Below are positions 44,608-54,000 of a stretch of 64,000 bases of DNA, one piece after another (position 1 is the stretch's first letter; each line of letters opens with the position of its first letter). The notes beneath the pieces were generated by a model. It had not been told where the DNA came from. It did no database searches and saw only the letters and a list, made by a program, of their open reading frames with translations. This DNA is from an uncultured Flavobacteriaceae bacterium. Lineage in GTDB: Bacteria > Bacteroidota > Bacteroidia > Flavobacteriales > Flavobacteriaceae. The translations under genes were made by a program, and so were the position numbers. The stretch covers positions 1-64,000 of the forward strand of contig CANKUU010000017.1 of the NCBI GenBank assembly GCA_947486785.1, read 5' to 3'.

Positions 44608-45306
44608 TTACTTGTTATTGACCGTAACCTTTGGTATAAAATAATTTAGGCAATAAAGCATTGCACCATATGTAAAAATTAGGGTAGGTATGTTGGTGTT
44701 AAACCCTAGTTCAATTTCTGGAATACCAAATAGCTCTCTAAAAGATTTTGTAGCAATGAGTAGCATGAATAAAATTCCGTAAGCAAAAATTGAAATAATG
44801 GCAATTTTAGTTTTTAGGGTTCTAGAAGTTCCTTTTTTGGTTTCATTTTTAAAGAAATACCATAGCATAGCAAAACTGAATATGGCTTCAATTAAAATTG
44901 CTAGGTAAGGCTTAGATGCATATAGTCCAAGGCCAACCTCTATTGAATCTGATCCAAAAAGGTGATGCATATGACCTGAAAAGAAGTCTAAAATAAAATG
45001 TAAGGCTACTAAAGCCATACTTACCAAGCCTATTTTAGTGCTTTTAAATAACAGTTTTGCAAGTAAGAAAACAACCACTAACCAAAATAATTGCGGTAAC
45101 AAATCGTGACTATACAACATGTCTACTACCATGTTATTTAATGTAGCATCAAAAGCGTCACTTGGTTGGGTGGGTTCAAGACCTAAATAATGAAAAATGA
45201 ACCACAATAAATCTTGTAATTGTGATATTATAAGAAAATAAAGGAGCGAACCTTTTGGAACCTTTTGGTTTGCTATTAATGCTGTTGTAAAATGCCCTGC
45301 TAACAT
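44608..45306 (-). CDS. Multi-span membrane protein, unknown (first gene of HxlR-linked pair)
   Basis: A 232-residue protein with about six spans. Conserved-looking polar residues lie at the N-terminus (MLAGHFTTALIANQKVPKGS), in YSHDLLPQLFW, and in ALHFILDFFSGHMHH. The spaced His/Asp residues recall the YdjM/DUF457-type membrane hydrolase pattern, so a membrane metal-dependent enzyme is possible but unproven. Its ATG faces the hxlR-type gene across 88 bp containing two operator-like repeats. The downstream gene starts 7 bp after its stop. Confidence 0.75.
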   Translation of the reverse strand: MLAGHFTTALIANQKVPKGSLLYFLIISQLQDLLWFIFHYLGLEPTQPSDAFDATLNNMVVDMLYSHDLLPQLFWLVVVFLLAKLLFKSTKIGLVSMALVALHFILDFFSGHMHHLFGSDSIEVGLGLYASKPYLAILIEAIFSFAMLWYFFKNETKKGTSRTLKTKIAIISIFAYGILFMLLIATKSFRELFGIPEIELGFNTNIPTLIFTYGAMLYCLNYFIPKVTVNNK

Positions 45307-45329
45307 GGTTTGTGTTTAATTATTGTAAT

Positions 45330-45382
45330 ATTGCTATTAAATTAAAAGTAAAAATATAAATTACTATTGAATTAATAGTAAT
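45330..45382. promoter_or_regulatory. Two 23-bp operator-like repeats in the divergent HxlR promoter
   Basis: ATTACTATT-GAATT-AATAGTAAT at 45360-45382 is a perfect 9-bp inverted repeat with a 5-bp spacer. A degenerate copy at 45330-45352 matches it at 19 of 23 positions and starts exactly 30 bp earlier, about three helical turns. One site lies 24 bp from the start of the membrane-protein pair and the other 12 bp from the start of the HxlR gene. HxlR-type winged-helix dimers bind such palindromes, so autoregulation plus control of the pair is likely. Confidence 0.75.
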
Positions 45383-45394
45383 AATTTCTGTGAA

Positions 45395-45859
45395 ATGAAA
45401 AAAGAATTTCGTTCTGGATGTCCAATATCTTCTGCACTTGATATTGTCGGGGATAAATGGACGCTATTAATTATTAGAGATATGCTTGTTAAGCATAAAA
45501 AGACTTTTAAAGCAATTTCCGATTCAGATGAAAAAATTGCTCCAAGTATTTTAGCCGCACGATTAAGAATGTTAGAGCTTTATAAATTGATTTTTAAAAC
45601 GAAAAGGATCGAAAATAAAAAGGAAAATATTTATTTATTGACTGAAAAGGGAATGGGATTAACGCCAATTATTATTGAATTCAGTTTATGGGGCAATTCT
45701 AATCTGCAAGAATTTAATGATATTGATGCTGTAGACGGCTTAAGTATTGATAAAACTTTAATCATTAAAGCTGTTCAAGATAGTTACTATGCTGCAGTAC
45801 TGAGCCGTTGGCGAAGCGCATCTAATATATATGATGAAAGCATTATTTTAGGCGACTAA
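45395..45859 (+). CDS. HxlR-family winged-helix transcriptional regulator
   Basis: A 154-residue regulator of the HxlR (MarR-like) family. The hallmark CPISSALDIVGDKWTLLII is near the N-terminus (Cys10 kept, often a redox sensor), followed by RDMLVKHKKTFKAI and the recognition-helix region SILAARLRMLELYKLI. The wing contains ENIYLLTEKGM. A C-terminal extension of ~50 residues beyond the core is present. It faces two unknown membrane protein genes across a spacer holding two palindromic sites. HxlR proteins often respond to electrophiles, quinones or aldehydes. Confidence 0.88.
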   Translation: MKKEFRSGCPISSALDIVGDKWTLLIIRDMLVKHKKTFKAISDSDEKIAPSILAARLRMLELYKLIFKTKRIENKKENIYLLTEKGMGLTPIIIEFSLWGNSNLQEFNDIDAVDGLSIDKTLIIKAVQDSYYAAVLSRWRSASNIYDESIILGD

Positions 45860-46031
45860 ACCAAAATAGACTAAGAAAAAGAAAAGCCCATATTGGAAGG
45901 AGAATAACAATGAAATTAAGGTATCCAAAACAAAAAAAATAAAAACAGCAACAAGCGATTACGGGCTCTAAAGCGCACCCACATCAAGTTTCAAATCCAT
46001 AGCATTAAAAAAAGGTCTTAGATAAATATAA

Positions 46032-46064
46032 AAAATGCCTCAAAAATAAATCCAGAGGCATTTT
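46032..46064 (-). terminator. Hairpin downstream of FISUMP gene copy 1
   Basis: A perfect 10-bp stem, AAAATGCCTC / GAGGCATTTT, with a 13-nt loop and an A-rich flank on the plus strand that gives U residues on the minus strand. It lies about 145 bp after the FISUMP stop and is conserved in the second copy. Confidence 0.7.
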
Positions 46065-46209
46065 AATCCATTCTATTTTTAAAATTGAGTTACTCCTGAA
46101 AATACCAAACAAATTGCTCATTTACTGAGGATAAAAAAATATATGCATAAGTGAAACTTGAAGCTCTGCGATTAAATTCAGTGTACTTACCAGTCTATGT
46201 TCGATAAAA

Positions 46210-46959
46210 TTAATCTTTAATGAGTCTAATACCTACACCAATAAGAATAGAATCTTCACTAAAGCTAAACTCAGATACATCATTAGACGAAATAGAAAAA
46301 TTTGTTCTTGTGGAAGATGAATTTATATCTACAGTTTCTGCATTTGAAGTAGCTAACATACTTACCAATGCTCCACCAGTAGCTGTTCCTCCAGCCGAAA
46401 CATATCCGGTTGGTAAGGCATTGAACCCAGATTCATTTGTGCCATGTTTTTCAAAATCAGGCCAACCTGTCTCTGATTTTAAAGCAGCAATAATATTATC
46501 TTCAAATCCGTTTTCTTTTAAATAATTTTCTAGATCTTTAAAATCTTGTACAGAAGGGATACGCCACCCTTCTGGAGCTAATTTTCCGGTTTGTATTGCA
46601 AAGTAATTATACAAAGCCCCATAATGATCAAAAGGTAATTCTTCATCAAAGTTATCGTTTAAATCACTTGTATCTGCCCATTGATACATGCCACCTTTTT
46701 CATTAGGAGAGAACCAATCCATACCAAATTGCCATTCAACTATAGGTGTGCCGTCATTGTATTTTGTTGTTTTTAGATTTTCTACCGTCCAAATTTGATC
46801 TCCTATGGTAACCGTATTATACACGTTACCATCTGCATCAGTTACTGTTATGGCTTCATCAAACTCATCGGGGGTTGTTTCTTCTTCGTTTGTGTTTGTA
46901 CACCCAAAAAAACTTGATGCTAAAAAAATAATAATGCTAATTTTTGTAAGTATTTTCAT
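46210..46959 (-). CDS. FISUMP-domain lipoprotein (copy 1)
   Basis: A 249-residue lipoprotein (lipobox SFFGC, Cys20) carrying the Fibrobacter succinogenes major paralogous domain. The diagnostic opening is DADGNVYNTVTIGDQIWTVE followed by NLKTTKYNDGTPI, then YNYFAIQTGKLAPEGWRIPS and a C-terminal GVGIRLIKD. The domain has a C-type-lectin-like fold and is generally surface-exposed; its ligand is unknown. A near-identical gene lies at 49300-50049. Differences cluster in the last ~60 residues. Confidence 0.88.
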   Translation of the reverse strand: MKILTKISIIIFLASSFFGCTNTNEEETTPDEFDEAITVTDADGNVYNTVTIGDQIWTVENLKTTKYNDGTPIVEWQFGMDWFSPNEKGGMYQWADTSDLNDNFDEELPFDHYGALYNYFAIQTGKLAPEGWRIPSVQDFKDLENYLKENGFEDNIIAALKSETGWPDFEKHGTNESGFNALPTGYVSAGGTATGGALVSMLATSNAETVDINSSSTRTNFSISSNDVSEFSFSEDSILIGVGIRLIKD

Positions 46960-47332
46960 GTTGTAATTTTATTGATAATAATTTCGTTAAAAAGAAATAA
47001 GTTTAACTTTCGTTTTTTACTTCGCATTTACAGTTAAAACTTTTATTTAATTCAAGATACAAAAAAAAATTACATATCATTTTTAGCTACCACGTAGTTA
47101 AAAAGCGAAGGTTACAGCGCATTTTATTCATATATTTGGTTTTATAACGTGCTTAATTTTAAATAATTATCTTTAGTTTTAAAGAATTACGGTATCTTAT
47201 TACAGGTAGCAATAGATTACAAATAATGTAGCTTTAATTTAGGAGCTTTCTAAAAAAAAATAAAACTAGTCTGAATATGTCGAAAAAAGACTTTAAACAA
47301 GGAGTAGATATTTAATTATTAAATTTTTAATT

Positions 47333-48181
47333 ATGGTAAGAAAACATTTTTTATTTATGCTTAGCTTTTGTGCTGCTTTAGCAATCAGTTGTAGCGAAGA
47401 TAGTGATGACGGAGGTGGCGATGGTGGCACTACTCCAATGAAAACAGTTGTGCAATCATTTGATATTATGTTAAATAATGCGAATTCAATTCCAATGGTT
47501 ACCGACAGAAATGAAACGGGAAATATAGAAATGAGTTTGTACAATGATAACACATTAGAATTTACAATTAACATAAGCGATTTAGCTAGTTCGGATGCTT
47601 TAACTGTTGCTCATGTGCATACGGGTGATGTAGTTTCAACGGGCGATGTTGCGATAGTACTGGTTGATGGAGAAAATATTACCTTTTCTGGAAGTACAGC
47701 TACTGGAACTATTGAACTGAACGCTTCTCAAATTTCAACATTACAAGGTAGTAATGTATATGTTAACGTTCATTCTACACAAAGTAGCTCAGGATTGGTA
47801 CGAGGTCAAATAGACCAAACTATAGCTAATGCCTACAACGTTGCTTTATCTCCTGATAATGAAGTTCCTATGGTTACAGGTAGAAACGAAACAGGAATGG
47901 TTTACATACGATTAGTAGGTTCTACAATGTACTACAAAGCTATTGTAAACGACTTGGATGAAACAGATGCTATTATGGCAGGCCATATTCATGAAGGAAA
48001 TTCAACCTCTAATGGAGGAGTTCTTATAAATCTTGAGTTAACAGGTAATGATCAACTAGATATAACGAAAGAAAAAACTTTGTCGGCAGATGAACTTACT
48101 AAAATTAATAATGATGCCCTCTATGTGAATATTCATTCTAATCAGGTTGCATCCGGTTTATTGCGCGGTCAAATTCGTTAA
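47333..48181 (+). CDS. Lipoprotein with two CHRD domains
   Basis: A 282-residue lipoprotein (Cys20 in AALAISCSEDSDD) with a short Asp/Gly linker and two tandem CHRD (chordin-type) domains. Each follows the same plan: NxxxxxPMVTDRNETGN or PMVTGRNETGM at the start, VAHVHTGDV or MAGHIHEGN in the middle, and YVNVHSTQSSSGLVRGQI or YVNIHSNQVASGLLRGQI at the end. CHRD domains occur in secreted bacterial proteins of unclear role. The histidines suggest metal binding, but this is inference. It lies between the two FISUMP repeats and is divergent from FISUMP copy 1. Confidence 0.88.
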   Translation: MVRKHFLFMLSFCAALAISCSEDSDDGGGDGGTTPMKTVVQSFDIMLNNANSIPMVTDRNETGNIEMSLYNDNTLEFTINISDLASSDALTVAHVHTGDVVSTGDVAIVLVDGENITFSGSTATGTIELNASQISTLQGSNVYVNVHSTQSSSGLVRGQIDQTIANAYNVALSPDNEVPMVTGRNETGMVYIRLVGSTMYYKAIVNDLDETDAIMAGHIHEGNSTSNGGVLINLELTGNDQLDITKEKTLSADELTKINNDALYVNIHSNQVASGLLRGQIR

Positions 48182-48209
48182 TTTTAAAAGCGTTTAACAA
48201 CCTAAGATA

Positions 48210-48302
48210 GTTAATGGCGGATTTTTGTTGAATTACAGCTATTTTTTGTTTTACAATCTAAAGGTAAAACTGAAAATTAGTAATTAGAAATCCGCCACTA
48301 AC
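48210..48302. repeat. 15-bp inverted repeat after the CHRD gene
   Basis: GTTAATGGCGGATTT (48210-48224) pairs with AAATCCGCCACTAAC (48288-48302) with one mismatch, across a 63-nt AT-rich spacer. A second hairpin, GTTAGCA / TGCTAAC, follows directly after (near 48316-48336). The layout recalls a miniature mobile element or an integron-type recombination site, but the consensus core sites do not match well. It could also be a structured 3' end of the CHRD mRNA. Confidence 0.55.
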
Positions 48303-48479
48303 AAAAAATGAATTGCGTTAGCACAGCGTTTGCTAACATTGATGCTAAATTTAGTATTTCAGCGAAATGCTGTAAGTTTTTTATCAAGCTCTAAACGAAA
48401 TCTTTGCTTTTTAGTGCCCGCTAAAAAGGAGTTCCCCAAAGATTTCACGAACATTCTACAAATACACAAAGGAGATTAA

Positions 48480-48840
48480 TTGGGTACTTTTTGAAGTAGT
48501 TTAATCTATTAATTTTCAAAAATATAGTTGTCATTTTTAGATAAAAAAACCCGAATATGAGTTTATAGCTCTAAAAACGAGGTAGTATCTAATATAGAGA
48601 AAGCTTCGATACGAAGATTTAACAATTTATAGCACAGATTTTCTTTCATATCACAAACAGAAGATTTTAACCTTTTTTTAAATCGTTTTTTAGAAGTTGA
48701 TTTGATTAACGCCTTTGGTTTGGTCGAACAGCGCAACGGTAGTATCGCTTATCAGTTCTTTTGCGAGATCTATCCTGGTAATGGGCGTCTTAGTAACTAA
48801 AAGATCGATAGTGAGATTCGGTGAAAACTTGCCAAAAACC
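48480..48840 (-). pseudogene. Transposase C-terminal remnant (relative of 4380-4640)
   Basis: The minus strand reads, in one frame, LTIDLLVTKTPITRIDLAKE and TVALFDQTKGVNQ. After a frameshift it gives SKKRFKKRLKSSVCDMKENL and CYKLLNLRIEAFSIL, ending before a broken CCCG/CGGG hairpin. The fragment at 4380-4640 aligns to it in opposite orientation. Both are decayed copies of one insertion sequence whose full form is not in this window. No family assigned. Confidence 0.55.
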
Positions 48841-49122
48841 TTGATGTTGATAACCTACAGTAAGCTTTGTTCGATTCTTAGTTGCCTCATACAGTAGATA
48901 AGCATAGTATAGCGATAAATGCCACTTGCTACCAGCGTAAACCCCAAATACCCAACCAACGAAAAGCTTTTGTGGGAAAGTATGAAGTAGAGCTATCGCC
49001 AACTCATGGCCATTTGAAAGGTCTTGGCAATAAAAACAGCAACAAGCGATTACGGGCTTTAAAGTGCATCCACATCAAGTTTCAAATCCATAGCATTGAA
49101 AAAAGGTCTTAGATAAATATAA

Positions 49123-49155
49123 AAAATGCCTCAAAAATAAATCCAGAGGCATTTT
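49123..49155 (-). terminator. Hairpin downstream of FISUMP gene copy 2
   Basis: Same 10-bp stem AAAATGCCTC / GAGGCATTTT and loop as at 46032-46064, again about 145 bp after the FISUMP stop. Confidence 0.7.
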
Positions 49156-49299
49156 AATCCATTTTATTTTTAAAATGGAGTTACTCCTGAAAGTACCAAA
49201 CAAATTGCACATTTACTCAGGAGAAAAATTATATGCAAAAGTGAAACTTAAAGCTCTGCGATTAAATTCTGAGTACTTACTAGTCTATGTGGGATAAAA

Positions 49300-50049
49300 T
49301 TAATCTTTAATGAGTCTAATACCTACACCAATAGGAATAGTACTTTCATTAAGGCTAAACTCAGATACATCATTAGTCGAAATCGCAAAATTTGTTCTTC
49401 TGGAAGATGAATTTATATCTACAGTGTCTGCATTTGAAGTAGCTAAAATACATATGGATGCTGCACCAGTAGCTGTTCCTCCAGCCGAAACATATCCGGT
49501 TGGTAAGGCATTGAACCCAGATTCATTTGTGCCATTTTTTTCAAAATCAGACCAACCTGTCTCTAATTTTAAAGGAGCAATAACATTATCTTCAAATCCG
49601 TTTTCTTTTAAATAATTTTCTAGATCTTTAAAATCTTGTACAGAAGGGATACGCCACCCTTCTGGAGCTAATTTTCCGGTTTGTATTGCAAAGTAATTAT
49701 ACAAAGCCCCATAATGATCAAAAGGTAATTCTTCATCAAAGTAATCGTTTAAATCACTTGTATCTGCCCATTGATACATGCTAACTTTTTCAATAAGAGA
49801 GAACCAATCCATACCAAATTGCCATTCAACTATAGGTGTGCCGTCATTGTATTTTGTTGTTTTTAGATTTTCTACCGTCCAAATTTGATCTCCTATGGTA
49901 ACCGTATTATACACGTTACCATCTGCATCAGTTACTGTTATGGCTTCATCAAACTCATCGGGGGTTGTTTCTTCTTCGTTTGTATTTGTACACCCAAAAA
50001 AACTTGATGCTAAAAAAATAATAATGCTAATTTTTGTAAGTATTTTCAT
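49300..50049 (-). CDS. FISUMP-domain lipoprotein (copy 2)
   Basis: A 249-residue paralogue of the protein at 46210-46959, with the same lipobox and domain layout. The first ~75 residues are identical. Later changes include WFSLIEKVSMYQW against WFSPNEKGGMYQW and, most densely, the last 60 residues (GAASICILATSNADT against GGALVSMLATSNAET). No frame damage, so both copies are probably functional. The concentration of replacements in the C-terminal half of a lectin-like fold suggests changed ligand binding. Confidence 0.87.
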   Translation of the reverse strand: MKILTKISIIIFLASSFFGCTNTNEEETTPDEFDEAITVTDADGNVYNTVTIGDQIWTVENLKTTKYNDGTPIVEWQFGMDWFSLIEKVSMYQWADTSDLNDYFDEELPFDHYGALYNYFAIQTGKLAPEGWRIPSVQDFKDLENYLKENGFEDNVIAPLKLETGWSDFEKNGTNESGFNALPTGYVSAGGTATGAASICILATSNADTVDINSSSRRTNFAISTNDVSEFSLNESTIPIGVGIRLIKD

Positions 50050-50279
50050 GTTGTAATTTTATTGATAATAATTTCGTTAAAAAGAAATAAGATTAACTTT
50101 CGTTTTTTACTTCGCATTTCCAGGTTTTAATGTTTTGTTAATCAAGATACAAAAAAAATACATATCATTTTTAGCTACCACGTAGTTAAAAAGCGAAGGT
50201 GTTACAAAGCATTTTATTCCTAAATTTAAATGATAATTATAAATTTGGTTTTAAAACTTGTTAAATTTTATGTTATTCG

Positions 50280-50580
50280 ATACATCTAGGTTGGTATAAG
50301 CTCAGAAGTGAATTTACTACTCTGACTAGTATTGATAATCTTTGGTCGACCATGTACCGCAATAGCTTCTTCCGCGGTTTCTTTACATCATTAAGTATTC
50401 AACGTATTTGATAACGAAAAGTTTAGTGCATACCTATCGTGTAAATCAATGATAACAACCATTTACCTAAAGCCCTTACGAATAGGTATAGACGTGATAT
50501 CTGTCGCCCATACTTGATTTGGTTTTTCTACTTTTAGATTTCTAAGAAGAGAAGGGTGTACTTTAATAACCTTTCAACGC
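50280..50580 (-). pseudogene. IS3-family transposase (OrfB-type integrase core) remnant
   Basis: The minus strand reads KPNQVWATDITSIPIRKGF, stop, MVVIIDLHDRYALNFSLSN, two stops, CKETAEEAIAVHGRPKIINT. This is the rve integrase core of IS3-type elements. The first catalytic Asp (ATDIT) is kept. The second, normally in NTDQGSQF, is replaced by Ser (NTSQSSKF). At least four stops interrupt it and the C-terminus is missing. Faint continuation upstream to about 50760 is likely but too decayed to define. Confidence 0.85.
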
Positions 50581-50849
50581 TTAGAAGTGACCTTGCCAGT
50601 ATAATGGATCTTATCCAAATTGAAGCATAGTACCAGCTATCTTTACGCTTTTGTGTCTGATCCGTAATAAACTTTGAATGCGTTCGTTTGGCACCTTTGA
50701 AATAAGGGTTGGCGTTTAAAGACGTAATTTTTTAAGAACGATCATAAGTCGAATACAGGTTTGTAAGCGATCGTTTTGCAAACAGTTTGATACATGTTAC
50801 TCTTAATTTAAATTCGTCTTAGGCAGATTTGTGCCGAACAAAGTGTTTA

Positions 50850-51000
50850 TTCTGCTTCTTTTTGTGCATGGTTTTAGGATTGGTGGTACATATTCAAAAA
50901 AAAACGTATTAATTGTGCTTTATGCAGGAGTGAGCATATACGCACCTCGTATAATATTGAAAGAAAATACCACGATAGAAAAAAGCGTAAAGAAAAAGTA
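50850..51000 (+). pseudogene. Possible IS1182-type transposase scrap
   Basis: The plus strand gives a short open segment, NCALCRSEHIRTSYNIERKY followed by a Lys/Arg-rich stretch. It loosely resembles the cysteine-containing C-terminal segment of IS1182-type transposases. It is only ~50 codons, has no start, and lies in a region already containing an IS3 remnant. The assignment is tentative. Confidence 0.25.
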
Positions 51001-51042
51001 AAGAACATACTTGTTCAGTCCGCTATAAATCTAAATAATTGC

Positions 51043-54000
51043 TTATCTTATTTCGTTAACAAAATCTAACAATAGACTAAATTTTTTGTCAATAAATTTT
51101 GTGTCGTATGCCATTATGGTGTCAGAGTCATTATAAATATCCTGTTCAATTTTCTTAGCTGTTTTGCTATTCTGCTGTTTAGCGGAAACCCATTTTATAT
51201 AATTGCTTTCAGGATATTTGTTTAAATACTGTTTAAGAAGGTTTTCGGCTTCACTTGATTTTCCATATTGTTGTAAGATTAATATCTGTAGATATAGTTT
51301 GGCATTTTCTTCATTAAACTCAGGATGTTTGTATTCCATAATTTTAGCGGCAAATTTTTCTGACATCAGCGTATCGCCCTTAGCTTTATACGCTGCATAA
51401 AGGATATAGTCTTCTAGGCGCTCATCAACATCATAAGGACGTCCAACACCCAGATTGGTCGGCCATAACTTGGCTTTTTTTGCCAATTCTATTGCCGTAT
51501 TGTGTTTGTTATTTTTTAAGGCTTCAATAGCTGCACTAATACATACTTTATTATATAAATCGCGTCCTACTGTTGCCCCTTCAAAGGGTAAAAGCTCGTA
51601 CCTGTTAAGAAATTCAATCGCCTTGTAATACTGCTTTTCACCACTTAAACATTGTGCATAGCATAAGCCAATAGCGGGTTGTTCTGGGTGTGATTTTAAA
51701 AATGGACTGATTACTTTTCTAGCTTTATTCGATTGGTTACCGGCATTATAATAGTTTGCTAAGGCAATGGCCACTCGCCAGTTTTTTGGTTCTAGTTCAT
51801 ACCCTTTTTTAATGGCTATTAATTCCTCTTCTTTTGAATCGGCAAACTTTGCTTTTGCTAGGTAAAACCCACTAAAATCAGGTTGGTTTCCACAAGCTAA
51901 AAACTGCTCTTTAGCTTCATCTGCTCTTTGTGTATTCCATAAAATTAACCCTAGATAATACTTCAGTTTCCAGTGGGGATGCTCTTTTAGTATTTTTTGG
52001 CACGCTTTTGCAGTCTCTATACGATGCGGAAAAACAAATTCTGCTGATTGTTTTAAGGTCTCATTTAAATAGGTGTCTTTTTCATTTGGGTTTAAGTATG
52101 CTAACCATAAATTTACGATCGGATTTTTTGGTGCAAGTTTTAAAACCTCTGTAGCTTCTTGGATGCAGCTTTTTCGGTAATATTGTATGGCCAAATCAAG
52201 AAATGATTCGTGAGGTAATTCGTTGGTGATATCGTTTACGAATAACTTTTTATCTGATGTTTTTCCAGAAAGTTTATAAGTTTCAAATTTTCGAAAATGA
52301 TTGGTAGCGTCTAATTCTGCTATTTTTTCTAATATAGTTTTAGCCTCTTCGTTGTTGCCTATTTTTCGATTAGCTAGTGCGCTAATTTGAAGCGCTTCAA
52401 GATTATAACTATTATATGCTAATGCCTTTTTTGAATAGCGGGTAGCTTTGTTCCAATTTTTTTCTGCTAAAAATAAATTGGCGATCTCAGTTGCAGCGGA
52501 TGACCTATAAGCGATATCACCCATTGCAATTGAGAAGCCACTTTTTGAAGTGGAAATATCACCCATTTCTAGAGTAATTAGCCCTAATAAGTAGTTTGCT
52601 TCGCCATCGTAAGTGTTAATGGCTAATGATTTTTTAATAAACTCATAGGCCTTGCCATAATTCATTTGCTTATAATAAAATTGAGCCATTCGATTTAAGG
52701 CAGGTGAAAATCCCGCATCTTTTTCTAAAGCATTTTTGTAAGCATTTTTTGTATTAATGTACTCGCGTTGTTTTTCTAACTCCAATCCTTTTATATAGTG
52801 TCCATATGCCGATTGCCAATTAAAATTTTCATTTGGCAACATAGGTCGGTCAACCAAAATACTTTTTTCGTCTTGATTATAGATGAGCTTATTATTACCT
52901 AATATAATTTTTATATGCTCCTTTTCGTTTGTGTTTATTGAGGTTTTAAACAATTCTAGTGGTTTCAATGAAATCTTTTTGGTAAAGAGTAATTCATTGT
53001 TTTTGTAGAACTTAAGGTCATCGTTAATATTTTGTAGCGCGCTTAGTACAAGATGTTGTTCGTTATCTTTTTTGACGATATTTAAAACTGCATACTCCGA
53101 AGCAGCAACCATTCCTCCTGTTTCTTTTAAAGGAAACCAAATTTCGTTCATTATGTCTGTATCATGAGGTGCAAATTCTTTATGTTTAAATGGTGTTCTG
53201 GTGCTACTGTTAGCTGCTTGGTTAAATAATTTGCCTGCCTGAAATTCGATATATTGCCCGTCGGTATCGGTTAATAAATCTTCCCAAATCATGCCTTCTT
53301 GGGCTAATCCCCATATCCAAAGTTTTTTGCCGGGTTTTTCATCAAAATCACTATAATGACCAAAACCAAAATCTTCATTATGCCAATATCCACCGAAATA
53401 ATCGGAATATGAATTAAGAATATGGTACGATTTATAACTTCCGAAATCATTGTTTTTATACCAATTAATTTTTCGGTTATCCTCTATTGGCCAACTACCA
53501 ATTTCGCCTCCATGTCCAACTCTATCCTTACCAGGATAAATAAATTCTAGATCATCGCCAGCTTTAGCGGCAGCGTTCATCCAATGGTAGTAGGTTGTTG
53601 GTAATTTTGTATTATTAAACCAGCTGGCCTTGGTTTCAAAAAAAGCTTGACCTGGCGAAACTTTGATCTCCACATTCCATTTTGTGCCAGAGGGTAAATC
53701 AATAGCACCAACCACACACGACACGCTACCATCGTCGTTGTCTTTTATGGCGTAGTCTACAGGGGTAGCACAAGTTGGTATATGCCCTATATCTCCAAAA
53801 TTGTATTCTAGTCCGCCTGAGGTCCATGCTCCCCGCATAGCCACATCTCTAAATTTTACCACATGATTATAATAGAGAAATTCTTTTCCTGTAGATTTTT
53901 CAATTGCCCCCCAAATTTTACCCCCAATATCAGGACATATAAAAACTTTTATGTATTCGTTTTCTAACACGACCATTTTCCATTTTTGTTGAACCGCGTT

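Larger units (their letters stand above)
45941..47160. repeat. ~1.2 kb duplicated segment with FISUMP gene, copy 1
   Basis: Direct repeat of 49027-50275. The homology begins at AAACAGCAACAAGCGATTAC, covers a shared hairpin, the whole FISUMP lipoprotein gene and ~200 bp upstream of it, and fades after GGTTTTATAACGTGCTTAA. About 1.9 kb of unrelated DNA with the CHRD gene lies between the copies. Confidence 0.85.
49027..50275. repeat. ~1.2 kb duplicated segment with FISUMP gene, copy 2
   Basis: Direct repeat of 45941-47160 in the same orientation. The downstream hairpin, gene and upstream region are all conserved. On the left it abuts a short open stretch unrelated to copy 1, and on the right it runs into an IS3-family remnant. 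Confidence 0.85.

Noticed and set aside
48790-49112. Overlapping short open frames on both strands near 48.8-49.1 kb as genes
   Set aside because: They overlap each other on opposite strands, lie in transposase debris and repeat edge, and lack recognisable domains or consistent conservation between the two repeat copies.
45941-50275. FISUMP pair as template and variable copies of a diversity-generating retroelement
   Set aside because: I compared the C-terminal differences on the coding strand. Adenines are involved in only about 7 of 17 checked differences, there is no adenine-specific pattern, and no reverse transcriptase or accessory gene lies in the window.
45941-50275. FISUMP repeats as ends of a composite transposon
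   Set aside because: The repeats contain no transposase or terminal inverted repeats, and I see no target-site duplication. Plain segmental duplication is enough.
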